Assembly (NCBI RefSeq): GCF_044502415.1
Contig: NZ_CP172402.1
From: Haloimpatiens lingqiaonensis
GTDB taxonomy: Bacteria > Bacillota > Clostridia > Clostridiales > Clostridiaceae
Direction: 5' to 3' (one strand)
Length of the DNA: 64,000 nt
Shown: positions 17,440 through 25,911 of the stretch, piece by piece
How positions within the stretch are numbered: the first letter of the stretch is position 1
How the letters are laid out: each line of letters begins with the position of its first letter
The notes under the pieces: model-generated
What the model was told of the DNA's origin: nothing
Database searches by the model: none
What the model saw: the letters and a program-made list of their open reading frames with translations, nothing else
Made by a program: the position numbers and the translations under genes

Positions 17440-18726
17440 TTATTTACAGATCATTATGTCTAAAATAAGTTTATCTGTTTCGCTCATACCTTTAGCGCCT
17501 ATTTCAGCTATATTTTTTATAGTTTTTTCTATATCTTTGTCTATGATTCCGTCTTTTTCTGATATCTCTATACCTTCCATAGCTAGTAGTGAAGATTGAA
17601 TGGCAGCACTTACGCCAGTAGAAACCTTCAGAGCACAGCCAGTTTTAGCACCATCACATATCATGCCAGCTATATTTCCAGCCATGTTTTTGATAGAGTA
17701 GATTATATTTTCTAAATTTCCACCCATAAGGTAAGTTATACCACAGCTAGCTCCAGAAGAAGCAACTACGCAGCCACATAAAGCTGAAAGTCTTCCTAAA
17801 TAAGATTTAATATGTATAGCTACTAGGTTAGCTAAAACTAGTGCTCTAGCTAATTTTTCATCGCTTACATTTAATTTTTCAGCAGCAGCTACTACAGGCA
17901 TCATAACTGTAATACCTTGATTACCACTACCGGAGTTGCTCATAACAGGAAGCATGCAGCCAGCCATTCTAGCATCAGAAGCTGCTGAGGTTACAGCCAT
18001 AGCGTAATTTTGTAAATCATTACTTAAAATTCCATCATTTATCTTCTTAAATAAAGTTTTTCCTACTTTAAGGCCATAGTCATTTTTTAATCCATCCTCA
18101 GAAATAGCTTTATTCATTTTAGCCCCTTCTAATATGAACTCTATGTCTTTAAAATCTGCGTTAATAGCAAAATTGTATATTTCTTCTACAGTAGTATGTT
18201 CATATGAATTTTTATTTTCATTAGTAGTGTTACTTTCATTATTTTCTTTTTTAAATATATATTTTCCATCTACTTCTATAGATACTATATTTGAATGTTT
18301 TTCTTTTATAATTACTGTAGCACTGTGTTCGCCATTGAATACTTTAACTTCCACGTATAATTTGTCTGGAACATCCTTTGCTGTTACATGTACTCTATTT
18401 TCATTAAGAAATTCTTTGGATTTATTGATATCTTCTTTAGTTATGTCCTTTAAAACTTCTAGTTGAGCATCAGCATTACCACCTATGGCGCCTAATGCAG
18501 CAGCTATATCTAAACCCACCATTCCAGTTCCTGGTATTCCAACTCCCATACCATTTTTTAATATATTAGGACTTACGAAAACTTGAATTTTTTCTGGGAA
18601 AAGATTAAGTTCTTTGCAAGCTTTACTTGATGCAAGTGCTACGGCTATAGGTTCAGTACAACCTAAAGCTGGAACTACCTCATTTTTTAATAATCCTATA
18701 AAATATTCTTTATCATTAATCTTCAT
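17440..18726 (-). CDS. cdsB: L-cysteine desulfidase (CyuA/CdsB, UPF0597)
   Basis: The 428-residue protein matches the UPF0597/serine dehydratase-alpha-like family. It has ALGCTEPIAVALA near the N-terminus, SGSGNQGITVMMPVV mid-protein, and CGCVVASSGASCGITYLMGG; these Cys residues are the expected ligands of an oxygen-sensitive 4Fe-4S cluster. Family members such as CyuA break L-cysteine to pyruvate, sulfide and ammonia. A sigma-54 promoter lies 53 bases upstream and the divergent neighbour is an enhancer-binding protein, an arrangement like the CdsR-controlled cdsB of C. difficile. Activity on serine or another amino acid remains possible. AAAGGATG precedes the start. Confidence 0.85.
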   Translation of the reverse strand: MKINDKEYFIGLLKNEVVPALGCTEPIAVALASSKACKELNLFPEKIQVFVSPNILKNGMGVGIPGTGMVGLDIAAALGAIGGNADAQLEVLKDITKEDINKSKEFLNENRVHVTAKDVPDKLYVEVKVFNGEHSATVIIKEKHSNIVSIEVDGKYIFKKENNESNTTNENKNSYEHTTVEEIYNFAINADFKDIEFILEGAKMNKAISEDGLKNDYGLKVGKTLFKKINDGILSNDLQNYAMAVTSAASDARMAGCMLPVMSNSGSGNQGITVMMPVVAAAEKLNVSDEKLARALVLANLVAIHIKSYLGRLSALCGCVVASSGASCGITYLMGGNLENIIYSIKNMAGNIAGMICDGAKTGCALKVSTGVSAAIQSSLLAMEGIEISEKDGIIDKDIEKTIKNIAEIGAKGMSETDKLILDIMICK

Positions 18727-18778
18727 TTATAATTCATCCTTTCTAAAAATATTGTACTATAACAATATATATTTTAAT

Positions 18779-18795
18779 AGCAAAATGCATGCCAA
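18779..18795 (-). promoter_or_regulatory. Sigma-54 (-24/-12) promoter of the cysteine desulfidase gene
   Basis: On the minus strand the site reads TTGGCATGCATTTTGCT. The GG and GC dinucleotides are 12 bases apart, as required for sigma-54. It predicts a start of transcription near 18768 and a leader of about 42 bases. Confidence 0.8.
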
Positions 18796-18927
18796 GTTGT
18801 TGCTGTTGAGATAAAATATAGTATATGTATATTAAGATAAAAAAATTATGGAATTTATTTAATACAGGAAGATAAAAGATTATAATATAAATAATTGGCT
18901 ATATTATTATTTAAGGAGAGAAGGCTT

Positions 18928-20973
18928 ATGAAATCCGTAGGTATAGTTACTGATAGTAATTCTAGAGTTGCTAGATTTTTAAAGGAAAATTTAAAAGAAG
19001 TATTAGGAGAAAGTGTTCAAATAAATAATTATTATATAAAGGAATTAAAACAGGGAGAAATTATAAGTGACCAAGTGGTTTTATTTATGATTAAAGAAAG
19101 AGCTTTAAAAATAAAAAAATTTATATCTAGTGAAAGTAAAATTTTAATTATAAGAAGAACCATACTAGAAAAAGAAGTGTATAAACTATTTTCTATTCCA
19201 GAAGGAACAGACGTATTGGTTGTGAATGATAATGATGAAACTACATTGGAAACGCTATCTTTATTTTATGAATTAGGTATAAACCATCTTAATTTAATTC
19301 CTTATGAAGATAATAAGGAATATAGTGATTTGACTGTTGCTGTTACACCAAGTGAAGCATGGAGAATACCAACCTATATAAATAAGGTAATTGATTTAGG
19401 CGATAGATATATTGATGTGTCTACTTTTTTTCAAATAATAACTTATTTAGGGCTACATGATAATTATATAGCAAAGAATTTAATTAAATACTCCGAGAAA
19501 ATAGTTAGCTTAGATGGGGGAATAAGAGATAATTATAAGGAGCTTTTTATAAAAAATATAGAATTGGACATAGTAATAAATCTTTCTAAAAATGGAATAG
19601 CTCTTACCAATACTAAGGGTATTATAACAGTAAGTAATAAAAGTTTTATAGACATGTTTAACTTAAAAGAACCTATAGAGGGTAATTATATTAATGATAT
19701 ATTTAAAGGTGAATTAGAAAAAATAATAAGTGAAAAAGAAATATTTGATGAGGTTTTTGTTTACAAAAACAGATATATAAATGCAAATAAAAGAATTATA
19801 CATTATTTAGGTGTAAAAATAGGAACTTATTATAATCTTCAGGAAATCACATACATAAAGCAATTGGAGCAGAACTTAAGCCAAAAGATTAGAGAAAAGG
19901 GTCAGGTGGCTAGATATACTTTTGATGATATTAAAACTAAATCAAATATTATGATTGAATGTATAGACTTAGCAAAGAAAATTTCTAAATCCGACTTAAC
20001 AGTGCTTATAATAGGAGAAAGTGGTACAGGTAAAGAGTTAATGGCGCAGTCTATACACAATAATTCCTCAAGGTGTAAGCAGCCTTTTGTAGCAGTTAAT
20101 TGTGCTGCAATGCCTGAAAATTTATTAGAAAGTGAATTGTTTGGATATGAAAGAGGAGCTTTTACAGGAGCGTTAAAAGAAGGGAAAAAGGGACTTTTTG
20201 AGCAAGCTAATAACGGCACTATATTTTTAGATGAAATAGGAGATATGCCTGTACTTTTGCAAACAAAGCTTTTAAGAGTTTTACAGGAGAGGCAGGTTAT
20301 GAGAATAGGAGCTCAAAAGGTAATAGATATAAATGTAAGGATAGTAGCAGCGACTAATAGAAACTTACTTCAAATGATAAAGGAAGGAAAGTTTAGAGAG
20401 GATCTATACTATAGATTAAATGTTTTACCTATAAACATACCAGCATTGAGAGAAAGAAAAGAAGATATACTAGATTTGATAAAATATTTTACAAATAAAG
20501 AATTAAATATAACTGAAGAAGCAAAAGAAGCCCTAGTTAAATATGATTGGCCAGGGAATATAAGAGAACTTGAAAATGCAGCTTCATATATATCTTTAAT
20601 GTGCGGAGAAAGGGTTACTATTGAAAATTTGCCTTTTAATATTTTAAATAATGATCAAACTAAAAAAAATGATTTTAAGAAAGAAATAGAAAAAGAAGAA
20701 AGTGAAGATATATATATATTGAAGAGTAAATGTGATTTTACAAAGGTATTAGAAATACTTAAGGTAATAGATGGATTTAGCAAAAGAGAAGAGTCCTTGG
20801 GTAGAAATAAACTTTTAGAAATTTTAAAAGAAAAAAATATAAAAACCAGCGAAGGGGAAGTAAGGAAGATACTAAGTACATTAAACTCTATAGGCTGTAT
20901 TATATCAAAAGTTGGTCGAGGAGGAAGTACCATAACAGAAAAAGGCAAGGAATTGCTAAAACAGGATAACTAA
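18928..20973 (+). CDS. Sigma-54 enhancer-binding activator, CdsR-like
   Basis: This 681-residue regulator has an unassigned N-terminal region (1-215), a PAS-like domain (about 220-300) and an AAA+ core. The core holds Walker A GESGTGKE (362-369) and the sigma-54 contact motif GAFTGA (410-415). The C-terminus (600-681) looks like a winged helix (GRNKLLEILKEKNIKTSEGE) rather than the usual Fis helix. It should bind upstream sites and open sigma-54 holoenzyme complexes in response to a ligand. The start at 18928 follows AAGGAGAG. Sigma-54 promoters on both sides make the desulfidase and the peptidase/permease pair its likely targets. Confidence 0.88.
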   Translation: MKSVGIVTDSNSRVARFLKENLKEVLGESVQINNYYIKELKQGEIISDQVVLFMIKERALKIKKFISSESKILIIRRTILEKEVYKLFSIPEGTDVLVVNDNDETTLETLSLFYELGINHLNLIPYEDNKEYSDLTVAVTPSEAWRIPTYINKVIDLGDRYIDVSTFFQIITYLGLHDNYIAKNLIKYSEKIVSLDGGIRDNYKELFIKNIELDIVINLSKNGIALTNTKGIITVSNKSFIDMFNLKEPIEGNYINDIFKGELEKIISEKEIFDEVFVYKNRYINANKRIIHYLGVKIGTYYNLQEITYIKQLEQNLSQKIREKGQVARYTFDDIKTKSNIMIECIDLAKKISKSDLTVLIIGESGTGKELMAQSIHNNSSRCKQPFVAVNCAAMPENLLESELFGYERGAFTGALKEGKKGLFEQANNGTIFLDEIGDMPVLLQTKLLRVLQERQVMRIGAQKVIDINVRIVAATNRNLLQMIKEGKFREDLYYRLNVLPINIPALRERKEDILDLIKYFTNKELNITEEAKEALVKYDWPGNIRELENAASYISLMCGERVTIENLPFNILNNDQTKKNDFKKEIEKEESEDIYILKSKCDFTKVLEILKVIDGFSKREESLGRNKLLEILKEKNIKTSEGEVRKILSTLNSIGCIISKVGRGGSTITEKGKELLKQDN

Positions 20974-20991
20974 TAGGTAGATAAATAGGTT

Positions 20992-21031
20992 AAATAGGTT
21001 AAATAAAATGATATTTAACCTATTTTTTTAT
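20992..21031 (+). terminator. Intrinsic terminator
   Basis: AAATAGGTTAAAT pairs with ATTTAACCTATTT and a T-run follows. It ends the activator gene and isolates the next promoter. Confidence 0.8.
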
Positions 21032-21154
21032 TTTAATATATGAGCAATTTATTAAATATTAAATTTTCTAAATATATTTCATGTAAATGTTTAAACTAAT
21101 AAAATCAATAATTATAACAGATTTAATAAAAAACTTTGTTAATGACATAACAAA

Positions 21155-21171
21155 TTGGCATGAGGCTTGCT
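21155..21171 (+). promoter_or_regulatory. Sigma-54 (-24/-12) promoter of the peptidase/permease operon
   Basis: TTGGCATGAGGCTTGCT has GG and GC 12 bases apart and shares TTGGCATG with the promoter at 18779. Transcription should start near 21182, which rules out an in-frame ATG at 21160 and supports the start at 21220. Confidence 0.85.
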
Positions 21172-21219
21172 TATAATATTTTCACAGATAAAACAATTAA
21201 TTTTAGGAGGCTTAGATTA

Positions 21220-21948
21220 ATGGACAAGAAACCAGTAATAGGTGTATCAGGCAGCATAATTGTAGATGACGGAGGAATGTTTCCTGGATACGAGAGAGCA
21301 TATGTAAATGACGATTACATTAGGGCAGTATCATTAGCTGGAGGAATACCATTTATATTACCGATGGTATATGAAGAAGAAATAATAAGAAAGCAACTAG
21401 AAGCAGTGGATGGGCTTATAATGTCAGGCGGTCATGATGTAAATCCTCTATTATATGGTGAAGAACCTAGTCAAAAACTTGGAGGAATACTTCCAAAGAG
21501 AGATTTATTTGATTGTATGCTAATAAAAATTGCCATGGAGATGAAAAAGCCTATTTTAGGTATCTGTAGAGGACACCAAATTATAAATGTAGTTAATGGC
21601 GGAAATCTTTATCAAGATCTATCTTTTATAGAAGGATGTTATGTTAAGCATAATCAAGGTGCTTTATCTAACGTACCTACGCATACGGTAAAAGTAGAAA
21701 AAGATACTAAGTTAAATGCAATATTAGGAGATGAAGTGTTAACTAACAGCTTTCACCATTTAGCAGTAAAAGATGTGGCACCAGGATTTAAAGCATCTGC
21801 AGTGGCGAAAGATGGAGTTATAGAGGCTATTGAAAAAGAAGGAGAACACTTTGTAATGGGAATACAGTGGCATCCTGAAATGTTAGCCAAAGAAAATGAA
21901 AAAATGTTAGGGATATTCAAAAAATTAGTTGAGGAAAGCAAAAAATAA
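21220..21948 (+). CDS. Peptidase C26, gamma-glutamyl hydrolase-like (PuuD type)
   Basis: A 242-residue class-I glutamine amidotransferase-like hydrolase. The nucleophile is the Cys in GICRGHQ (about residue 115) and the His/Glu pair is in IQWHPE (about 218). Relatives cleave gamma-glutamyl bonds in gamma-glutamyl-GABA or folate polyglutamate. Given the permease next to it and the sigma-54 control shared with a cysteine desulfidase, a gamma-glutamyl amino acid or peptide substrate is plausible, but this is inference. AGGAGG lies 9 bases before ATG. Confidence 0.87.
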   Translation: MDKKPVIGVSGSIIVDDGGMFPGYERAYVNDDYIRAVSLAGGIPFILPMVYEEEIIRKQLEAVDGLIMSGGHDVNPLLYGEEPSQKLGGILPKRDLFDCMLIKIAMEMKKPILGICRGHQIINVVNGGNLYQDLSFIEGCYVKHNQGALSNVPTHTVKVEKDTKLNAILGDEVLTNSFHHLAVKDVAPGFKASAVAKDGVIEAIEKEGEHFVMGIQWHPEMLAKENEKMLGIFKKLVEESKK

Positions 21949-21974
21949 TAACCTAAGGAAAGGGAGGAAAAATT

Positions 21975-23267
21975 ATGTCAAGCAAAAACAAATTGGGTTT
22001 CTGGAGTATAGTATTACTAGGAATAAACGCTATAATAGGTTCAGGAATATTCTTATTACCAAACCAAGCAGCAAAATTAATAGGACCTGCAAGTTTAGGT
22101 GTAATAGTATTCGACATGCTTTTAGTTATAAGTATAGCAATGTGTTTTGCAGAAGTTGGCGGAATGTTTAAGAAAAATGGTGGTCCATACGTTTATGCAA
22201 AGGAAGCCTTTGGTGACTTTATAGGTTTTGAAGTTGGATTTATGAAATGGGCTATAAGTATAATAGCATGGGCAGCTATGGCAGTGGCATTTGCTACAGC
22301 TTTAGGAAAAGTTTGGCCAGCAGCATCAGTAGGAGTTACTAAAAACATTATAGTTGTAGGAATACTAGTAGGATTAGGAATTATAAACATATTAGGAGTA
22401 AACATTTCAAAAGCATTAAACAATGTAATTACAGTAGGAAAATTAGTTCCACTTGTAATGTTTGTGGCTATAGGAATATTTTTTATAAAGGGTGGAAACT
22501 TTACACCAATGTTCCCAAAAGGACAATATACAGCAGGTTCTTTTGGTGCAGCAGCACTTTTAATATTCTATGCATTTACAGGATTTGAATCTATAGCAGT
22601 AGCAGCAGAAGATATGGAAAATCCAGAAAAGAACGTTCCAAAAGCAATTATAACAGTTATGATAATAGTATCAGCATTCTATTTATTAATTCAAGCAGTA
22701 TCTATAGGAGTACTTGGGGCTAAGCTTGCAGAAACTGCAACACCAGTAGCTGACGCAGCATCAGTATTCTTAGGACCTATAGGTGGAGCTATAGTTACAG
22801 CAGGTACATTAGTTTCTATAGGTGGAATAAATATAGCAGCTTCATTCATCACTCCAAGAAGTGGAGTAGCTTTAGCGGAAGATGGACTTCTTCCAAAAGC
22901 AATTGCTAAACAAAGCAAAAAGGGTACACCATATGTAGCTATAATAATAACAGTTGCATTGGCAATTCCAATAGCTTTATCAGGAAGCTTTACAAAACTT
23001 GCAGCAATAAGTGTTGTTTCAAGATTTGCACAATATGTTCCAACATGTTTAGCAGTAATAGTTTTAAGAAAGAAAAGACCAGATCTACAAAGTTCATTTA
23101 GAGTTCCATTTGGACCAGTTATTCCAATAATAGCTGTAGTAGTTAGTGGATGGCTTTTAGTTCAGTCATCTATGGAAAAAATACTATGGGGTCTTGGTGG
23201 ATTAGTAGTAGGAGTTCCAATATATTTCTTAATGAAAAAAACTAAGGAATCATCTGAACAAAAATAA
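21975..23267 (+). CDS. APC-family amino acid permease
   Basis: The 430-residue protein has 12 predicted helices and the APC opening INAIIGSGIFLLPNQAAKLIGP, with FTGFESIAVAAEDMENPEKN in the middle. It imports or exchanges amino acids across the cell membrane. It begins 26 bases after the hydrolase, in the same sigma-54 operon. Codon use is strongly biased, as in highly expressed genes. The substrate is unknown; cysteine, cystine or a product of the hydrolase would fit. Confidence 0.9.
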   Translation: MSSKNKLGFWSIVLLGINAIIGSGIFLLPNQAAKLIGPASLGVIVFDMLLVISIAMCFAEVGGMFKKNGGPYVYAKEAFGDFIGFEVGFMKWAISIIAWAAMAVAFATALGKVWPAASVGVTKNIIVVGILVGLGIINILGVNISKALNNVITVGKLVPLVMFVAIGIFFIKGGNFTPMFPKGQYTAGSFGAAALLIFYAFTGFESIAVAAEDMENPEKNVPKAIITVMIIVSAFYLLIQAVSIGVLGAKLAETATPVADAASVFLGPIGGAIVTAGTLVSIGGINIAASFITPRSGVALAEDGLLPKAIAKQSKKGTPYVAIIITVALAIPIALSGSFTKLAAISVVSRFAQYVPTCLAVIVLRKKRPDLQSSFRVPFGPVIPIIAVVVSGWLLVQSSMEKILWGLGGLVVGVPIYFLMKKTKESSEQK

Positions 23268-23430
23268 GATGATTTAAATAAACAAAAGACATTTAAAACA
23301 CAAAAGAATTTAAAAACAGAAAAAAATTTGATACACAAAAGATATTTGATACACAAAAGATAACCTCCCTATGTTTATGTAGTGAATGTTCACAAGGACA
23401 ATTTGTGAACCACTTATATAAGGGACATAT
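23268..23430 (+). other. Gene-free stretch with an 18-bp direct repeat and a long hairpin
   Basis: TTGATACACAAAAGATA-type units occur twice in tandem (23327-23361). A long imperfect hairpin follows (23366-23424; TTCACAA/TTGTGAA near the loop, CCCTATG...AAGGG at the base). It is not a riboswitch I recognise. Confidence 0.4.
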
Positions 23431-23461
23431 TAGGCGGACAGTTTTGACTGTCCGCCTTTTG
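23431..23461 (+). terminator. Strong GC-rich terminator
   Basis: AGGCGGACAG pairs with CTGTCCGCCT around a 6-base loop, then TTTT. The stem is far more GC-rich than the surroundings, and marks the edge of the segment that looks imported. Confidence 0.85.
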
Positions 23462-23802
23462 CTGTCTTAAATTGCAGGTTTCAGTTCATCGTCTCACTCA
23501 TATATATCGTCAATTCCAAACATTTTTTTGAGTGATTTAATATCAAATGCCTTGTTCACATAGTTTCCATAATAAGTTATTGAAGTCTATACGAATCTAT
23601 TAACGAGTATTGACATTATGTAATTGTTAGGAGTATGATAGCTTTAAGTAAGAATGCAAATATATGGATAAAAAAGTTGCTAGATGGCGTAAAGAGTTAT
23701 AGTAAGTTGTTTGATTACAGTATTAGCATATATGAAGCAATGGAACATATAAAAAATGGGTAGTAAAATAATTGCGAAATAAAATAGAAAAGAGGATAAG
23801 TT
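23462..23802. other. Remnant-like region before the EcsC gene
   Basis: No complete gene is recognisable. A minus-strand frame (about 23492-23575) reads YGNYVNKAFDIKSLKKMFGI and looks like a protein tail. A 42-codon plus-strand frame (23635-23763) has a weak, badly spaced TTAGGAG. Both may be leftovers of an inserted segment; neither was matched to a family. Confidence 0.3.
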
Positions 23803-24735
23803 ATGGAAATTACTAAAAAAATAAATGCACCTTCACTGGTGAGTGTTATCAGTACAGCAATTCAAATTCCTGGAGTAAAGGTTAATCGTGATGCTTTTTT
23901 GCAAGAGCAATTCAATGATGTTGCCCCTGAACTGTTACATGCCATTATTGATGTAGGACCTGTTGAAGCAGGTTGTTCAAGAAAGGAATTACGTAAAATT
24001 GCAAGTAAAATTGTTCAAAAGAAGACATTGTTTTCTACCGGTGCATCATTTCTTGCCGGAATGCCAGGGGGATTTACAATGGCCGCAACCATACCTGGGG
24101 ATATGCTACAATTCTATGGTGTAGCATTAGGATTAGCACAAGAAATTGCCTATCTATATGGTGCTGGTGACTTGTGGAACGGTGATATTTTAGATGAAGA
24201 AAAAGTTACAAATCAACTCATATTGTATTGTGGTGTTATGCTGGGAGCATCGGGTGCTGCACAAACTATAAGAGTGCTTTCTTCCTCTTTGGCAAAACAA
24301 GCACTTAAAAAGCTACCACAACAGGCGCTTACAAAAACATTTTATTACCCGATTATAAAATCCATTGCTAAAGCTTTTGGTGCCAAAATGACTAAGGAAG
24401 TTTTCGCAAAGGGAGTGTCAAAGGTTGTGCCTATCATAGGTGGTATTGTTTCGGGAGGTATTACATTTGCCACACTTAGACCTATGGGCATGAGATTAGC
24501 TGATACATTGGATGAAGCACATTTCTCTTATTCCGAGGCGGATTTTGAATCAGATTGGAATGATATTCTTGAAGCAAATGAAAATGAAGATGATGGTTGT
24601 TCTGCAAAAGAAGAAAACGAGAATACCCATTCGGCTTTAGAAAAAATCCAACAAGCAAAACAAATGCTTGATAGTGGAGTTCTTACGGAAGAAGAATTTG
24701 CAAAGATTAAAGAAAAGCTAATTGCTGAAATGTAG
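23803..24735 (+). CDS. EcsC-like protein with C-terminal SHOCT domain
   Basis: The 310-residue protein has a central Gly/Ala-rich amphipathic region (MPGGFTMAATIPGDMLQFYG and later IIGGIVSGGITFA) typical of EcsC-family proteins. It ends in a SHOCT oligomerisation motif (about 278-310; KQMLDSGVLTEEEFAKIKEK). Function in this family is not established; membrane-associated roles are suspected. Codon choice (CGT, GGC, GCC, CCG) is less AT-biased than in neighbours, which suggests transfer. It is followed closely by a small membrane protein. Confidence 0.75.
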   Translation: MEITKKINAPSLVSVISTAIQIPGVKVNRDAFLQEQFNDVAPELLHAIIDVGPVEAGCSRKELRKIASKIVQKKTLFSTGASFLAGMPGGFTMAATIPGDMLQFYGVALGLAQEIAYLYGAGDLWNGDILDEEKVTNQLILYCGVMLGASGAAQTIRVLSSSLAKQALKKLPQQALTKTFYYPIIKSIAKAFGAKMTKEVFAKGVSKVVPIIGGIVSGGITFATLRPMGMRLADTLDEAHFSYSEADFESDWNDILEANENEDDGCSAKEENENTHSALEKIQQAKQMLDSGVLTEEEFAKIKEKLIAEM

Positions 24736-24818
24736 TTTTGGGTTCACTCCGCAATTTTTACAACTCCTGTTATGAGAAAAACATTAGCTCAAAGTTTGAA
24801 CAGGAGGATGATTTGCAA

Positions 24819-24926
24819 ATGAAAAAGAGAGGGACATTCGGATTGATAGTAGACTTTTTATTGGTCATCTGTACAGGTGGGCTGTGGTTCATTTGGATTT
24901 TAATTCGGTATTTTAGGAACCACTAA
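24819..24926 (+). CDS. Small single-helix membrane protein, 35 aa
   Basis: A 35-residue protein: basic MKKRGTFG, one long hydrophobic helix (LIVDFLLVICTGGLWFIWIL) and a basic tail IRYFRNH. CAGGAGG lies upstream; an in-frame TTG at 24813 is better spaced and could be the true start. It is 83 bases after the EcsC/SHOCT gene and ahead of a strong terminator, so the two are probably one unit. Function unknown. Confidence 0.65.
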   Translation: MKKRGTFGLIVDFLLVICTGGLWFIWILIRYFRNH

Positions 24927-24979
24927 TACGCAAAAGGAACCATAATGGATTTATTTCCATTATGGTTCCTTTTGTATTA
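24925..24979 (+). terminator. Strong intrinsic terminator
   Basis: A stem of about 22 bp (AATACGCAAAAGGAACCATA with its complement ending in CCTTTTGTATT) closes the EcsC unit; the stem itself ends in the T-run. Confidence 0.85.
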
Positions 24980-25010
24980 AGTTTGTCTTGAACCATCGGT
25001 TCATAAGTTG

Positions 25011-25050
25011 TCATTATGATTACTGGTCTTATCATAATGAGGTTATTTTT
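25011..25050 (+). terminator. Second hairpin with T-tract
   Basis: TCATTATGAT pairs with ATCATAATGA, followed by GGTTATTTTT. It lies between the terminator above and the 3' end of the ferredoxin gene. Confidence 0.6.
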
Positions 25051-25072
25051 AGTGTGGATATAAAGTTATACC

Positions 25073-25261
25073 TTACTGAACCGTAATTGCATTTACAGGA
25101 CATTGAGATTCTGCATCTTGAGCGGAATCTGCCAAATTTTCAGGCACATCGGGTTTATATGCAATAGCTTTCCCATCATCATCCATCTGAAATATTTCAG
25201 GACAGATATCAGGACATAATCCACAGCCAATACAAGTATCCTTATCTACCTTAGCTTTCAT
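25073..25261 (-). CDS. 4Fe-4S ferredoxin
   Basis: The 62-residue protein has CIGCGLCPDICP and a distal CPVNAI cysteine, the pattern of a single 4Fe-4S ferredoxin. It carries low-potential electrons in the cytoplasm. From ATG 25261 the family start MKAKVDKDTC is kept. The only good ribosome binding site (AAAGGAG) is about 30 bases upstream, separated by a small hairpin (GTTACCAA/TTGGTGAC). A TTG at 25279 is an alternative start. Confidence 0.88.
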   Translation of the reverse strand: MKAKVDKDTCIGCGLCPDICPEIFQMDDDGKAIAYKPDVPENLADSAQDAESQCPVNAITVQ

Positions 25262-25330
25262 TAGTAAAATCGTCACCAAGTTTTGGTAACTTTCTCCTTT
25301 CTTAATTATTATTTAATATTTGACTTTTAT

Positions 25331-25458
25331 CCGATGACTACCTGCCGTAACACTCCCACTTCTAACAAAGTGGGAGATAACGGCAGCTACGTCCCTGGAT
25401 AACGATCTCTAACCTTCAGTTGGTAAAAACTCCATCTGAAGCTAAGAGCTCTGTTTAT
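25331..25458 (+). mobile_element. 128-bp two-hairpin element, copy A
   Basis: The element runs from CCGATGACTACCTGCCG to CTCTGTTTAT and is preceded by TTTAT. A long left hairpin (CTGCCGT...ACGGCAG enclosing CTCCCACTT/AAGTGGGAG) and a right hairpin around the TCTGAAGC segment bracket a conserved middle (CCTGGATAACGATCTCTAAC). The copies at 34796 and 44371 are nearly identical; this one lacks two bases in the right hairpin. The layout suits a non-autonomous IS200/IS605-type element cut after TTTAT at both ends; no transposase is linked. Confidence 0.7.
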
Positions 25459-25558
25459 ATTTGTTATTATCAATAAAAATAGTATAATCAATAGTAAGAG
25501 TTTTTATACATATAATAAAATTTAGAAAAAGTAGTTTGTGTGCTTGGGGGTAAAAATA

Positions 25559-25872
25559 ATGGAGATAAACCTTTTTGAAGTTCCTTTTAGTAGATTGGTC
25601 TTGCCATGGAAAACTTAAATAGTAAATATTATACTGATGATGGATATTGGAGAGGACCTATATGGGCAACTTCAACAATGCTTTTCGTATATGCTTTAAA
25701 TGAATGTGGTGAATATCATTTAGCAAAAGAAGTAGCTAAAAAATTTTGTAATATGGCAAATAAAAGTGGAATGGCAGAAAATTTTAATGCACTTATAGGG
25801 GAAGGACTAAGAGACAGAGCATTTACTTGGACATCTAGTGTATTTTTAATATTATGTAATGAATATATATAA
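25559..25872 (+). pseudogene. Remnant of a GH63/MGH-like glycoside hydrolase (internal deletion)
   Basis: ATG 25559 starts MEINLFEVPFSR, like the N-terminus of the family, and stops after 19 codons. In another frame 25606-25872 encodes a typical C-terminal piece: DDGYWRGPIWATSTMLFVYA, then GEGLRDRAFTWTSSVFL. The several hundred residues between are missing. The two ends seem to be joined by a large deletion plus a frame change. No activity is expected. Confidence 0.7.
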
Positions 25873-25911
25873 TAAAATATTAAAATAATATTTAAAAAAT
25901 GGGGGATTTAT

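Noticed and set aside
25331..25458. The 130-bp elements as a riboswitch class
   Set aside because: Three almost identical copies in 20 kb, each flanked by TTTAT, point to recent mobility. Conserved regulatory RNAs would differ more outside their cores.
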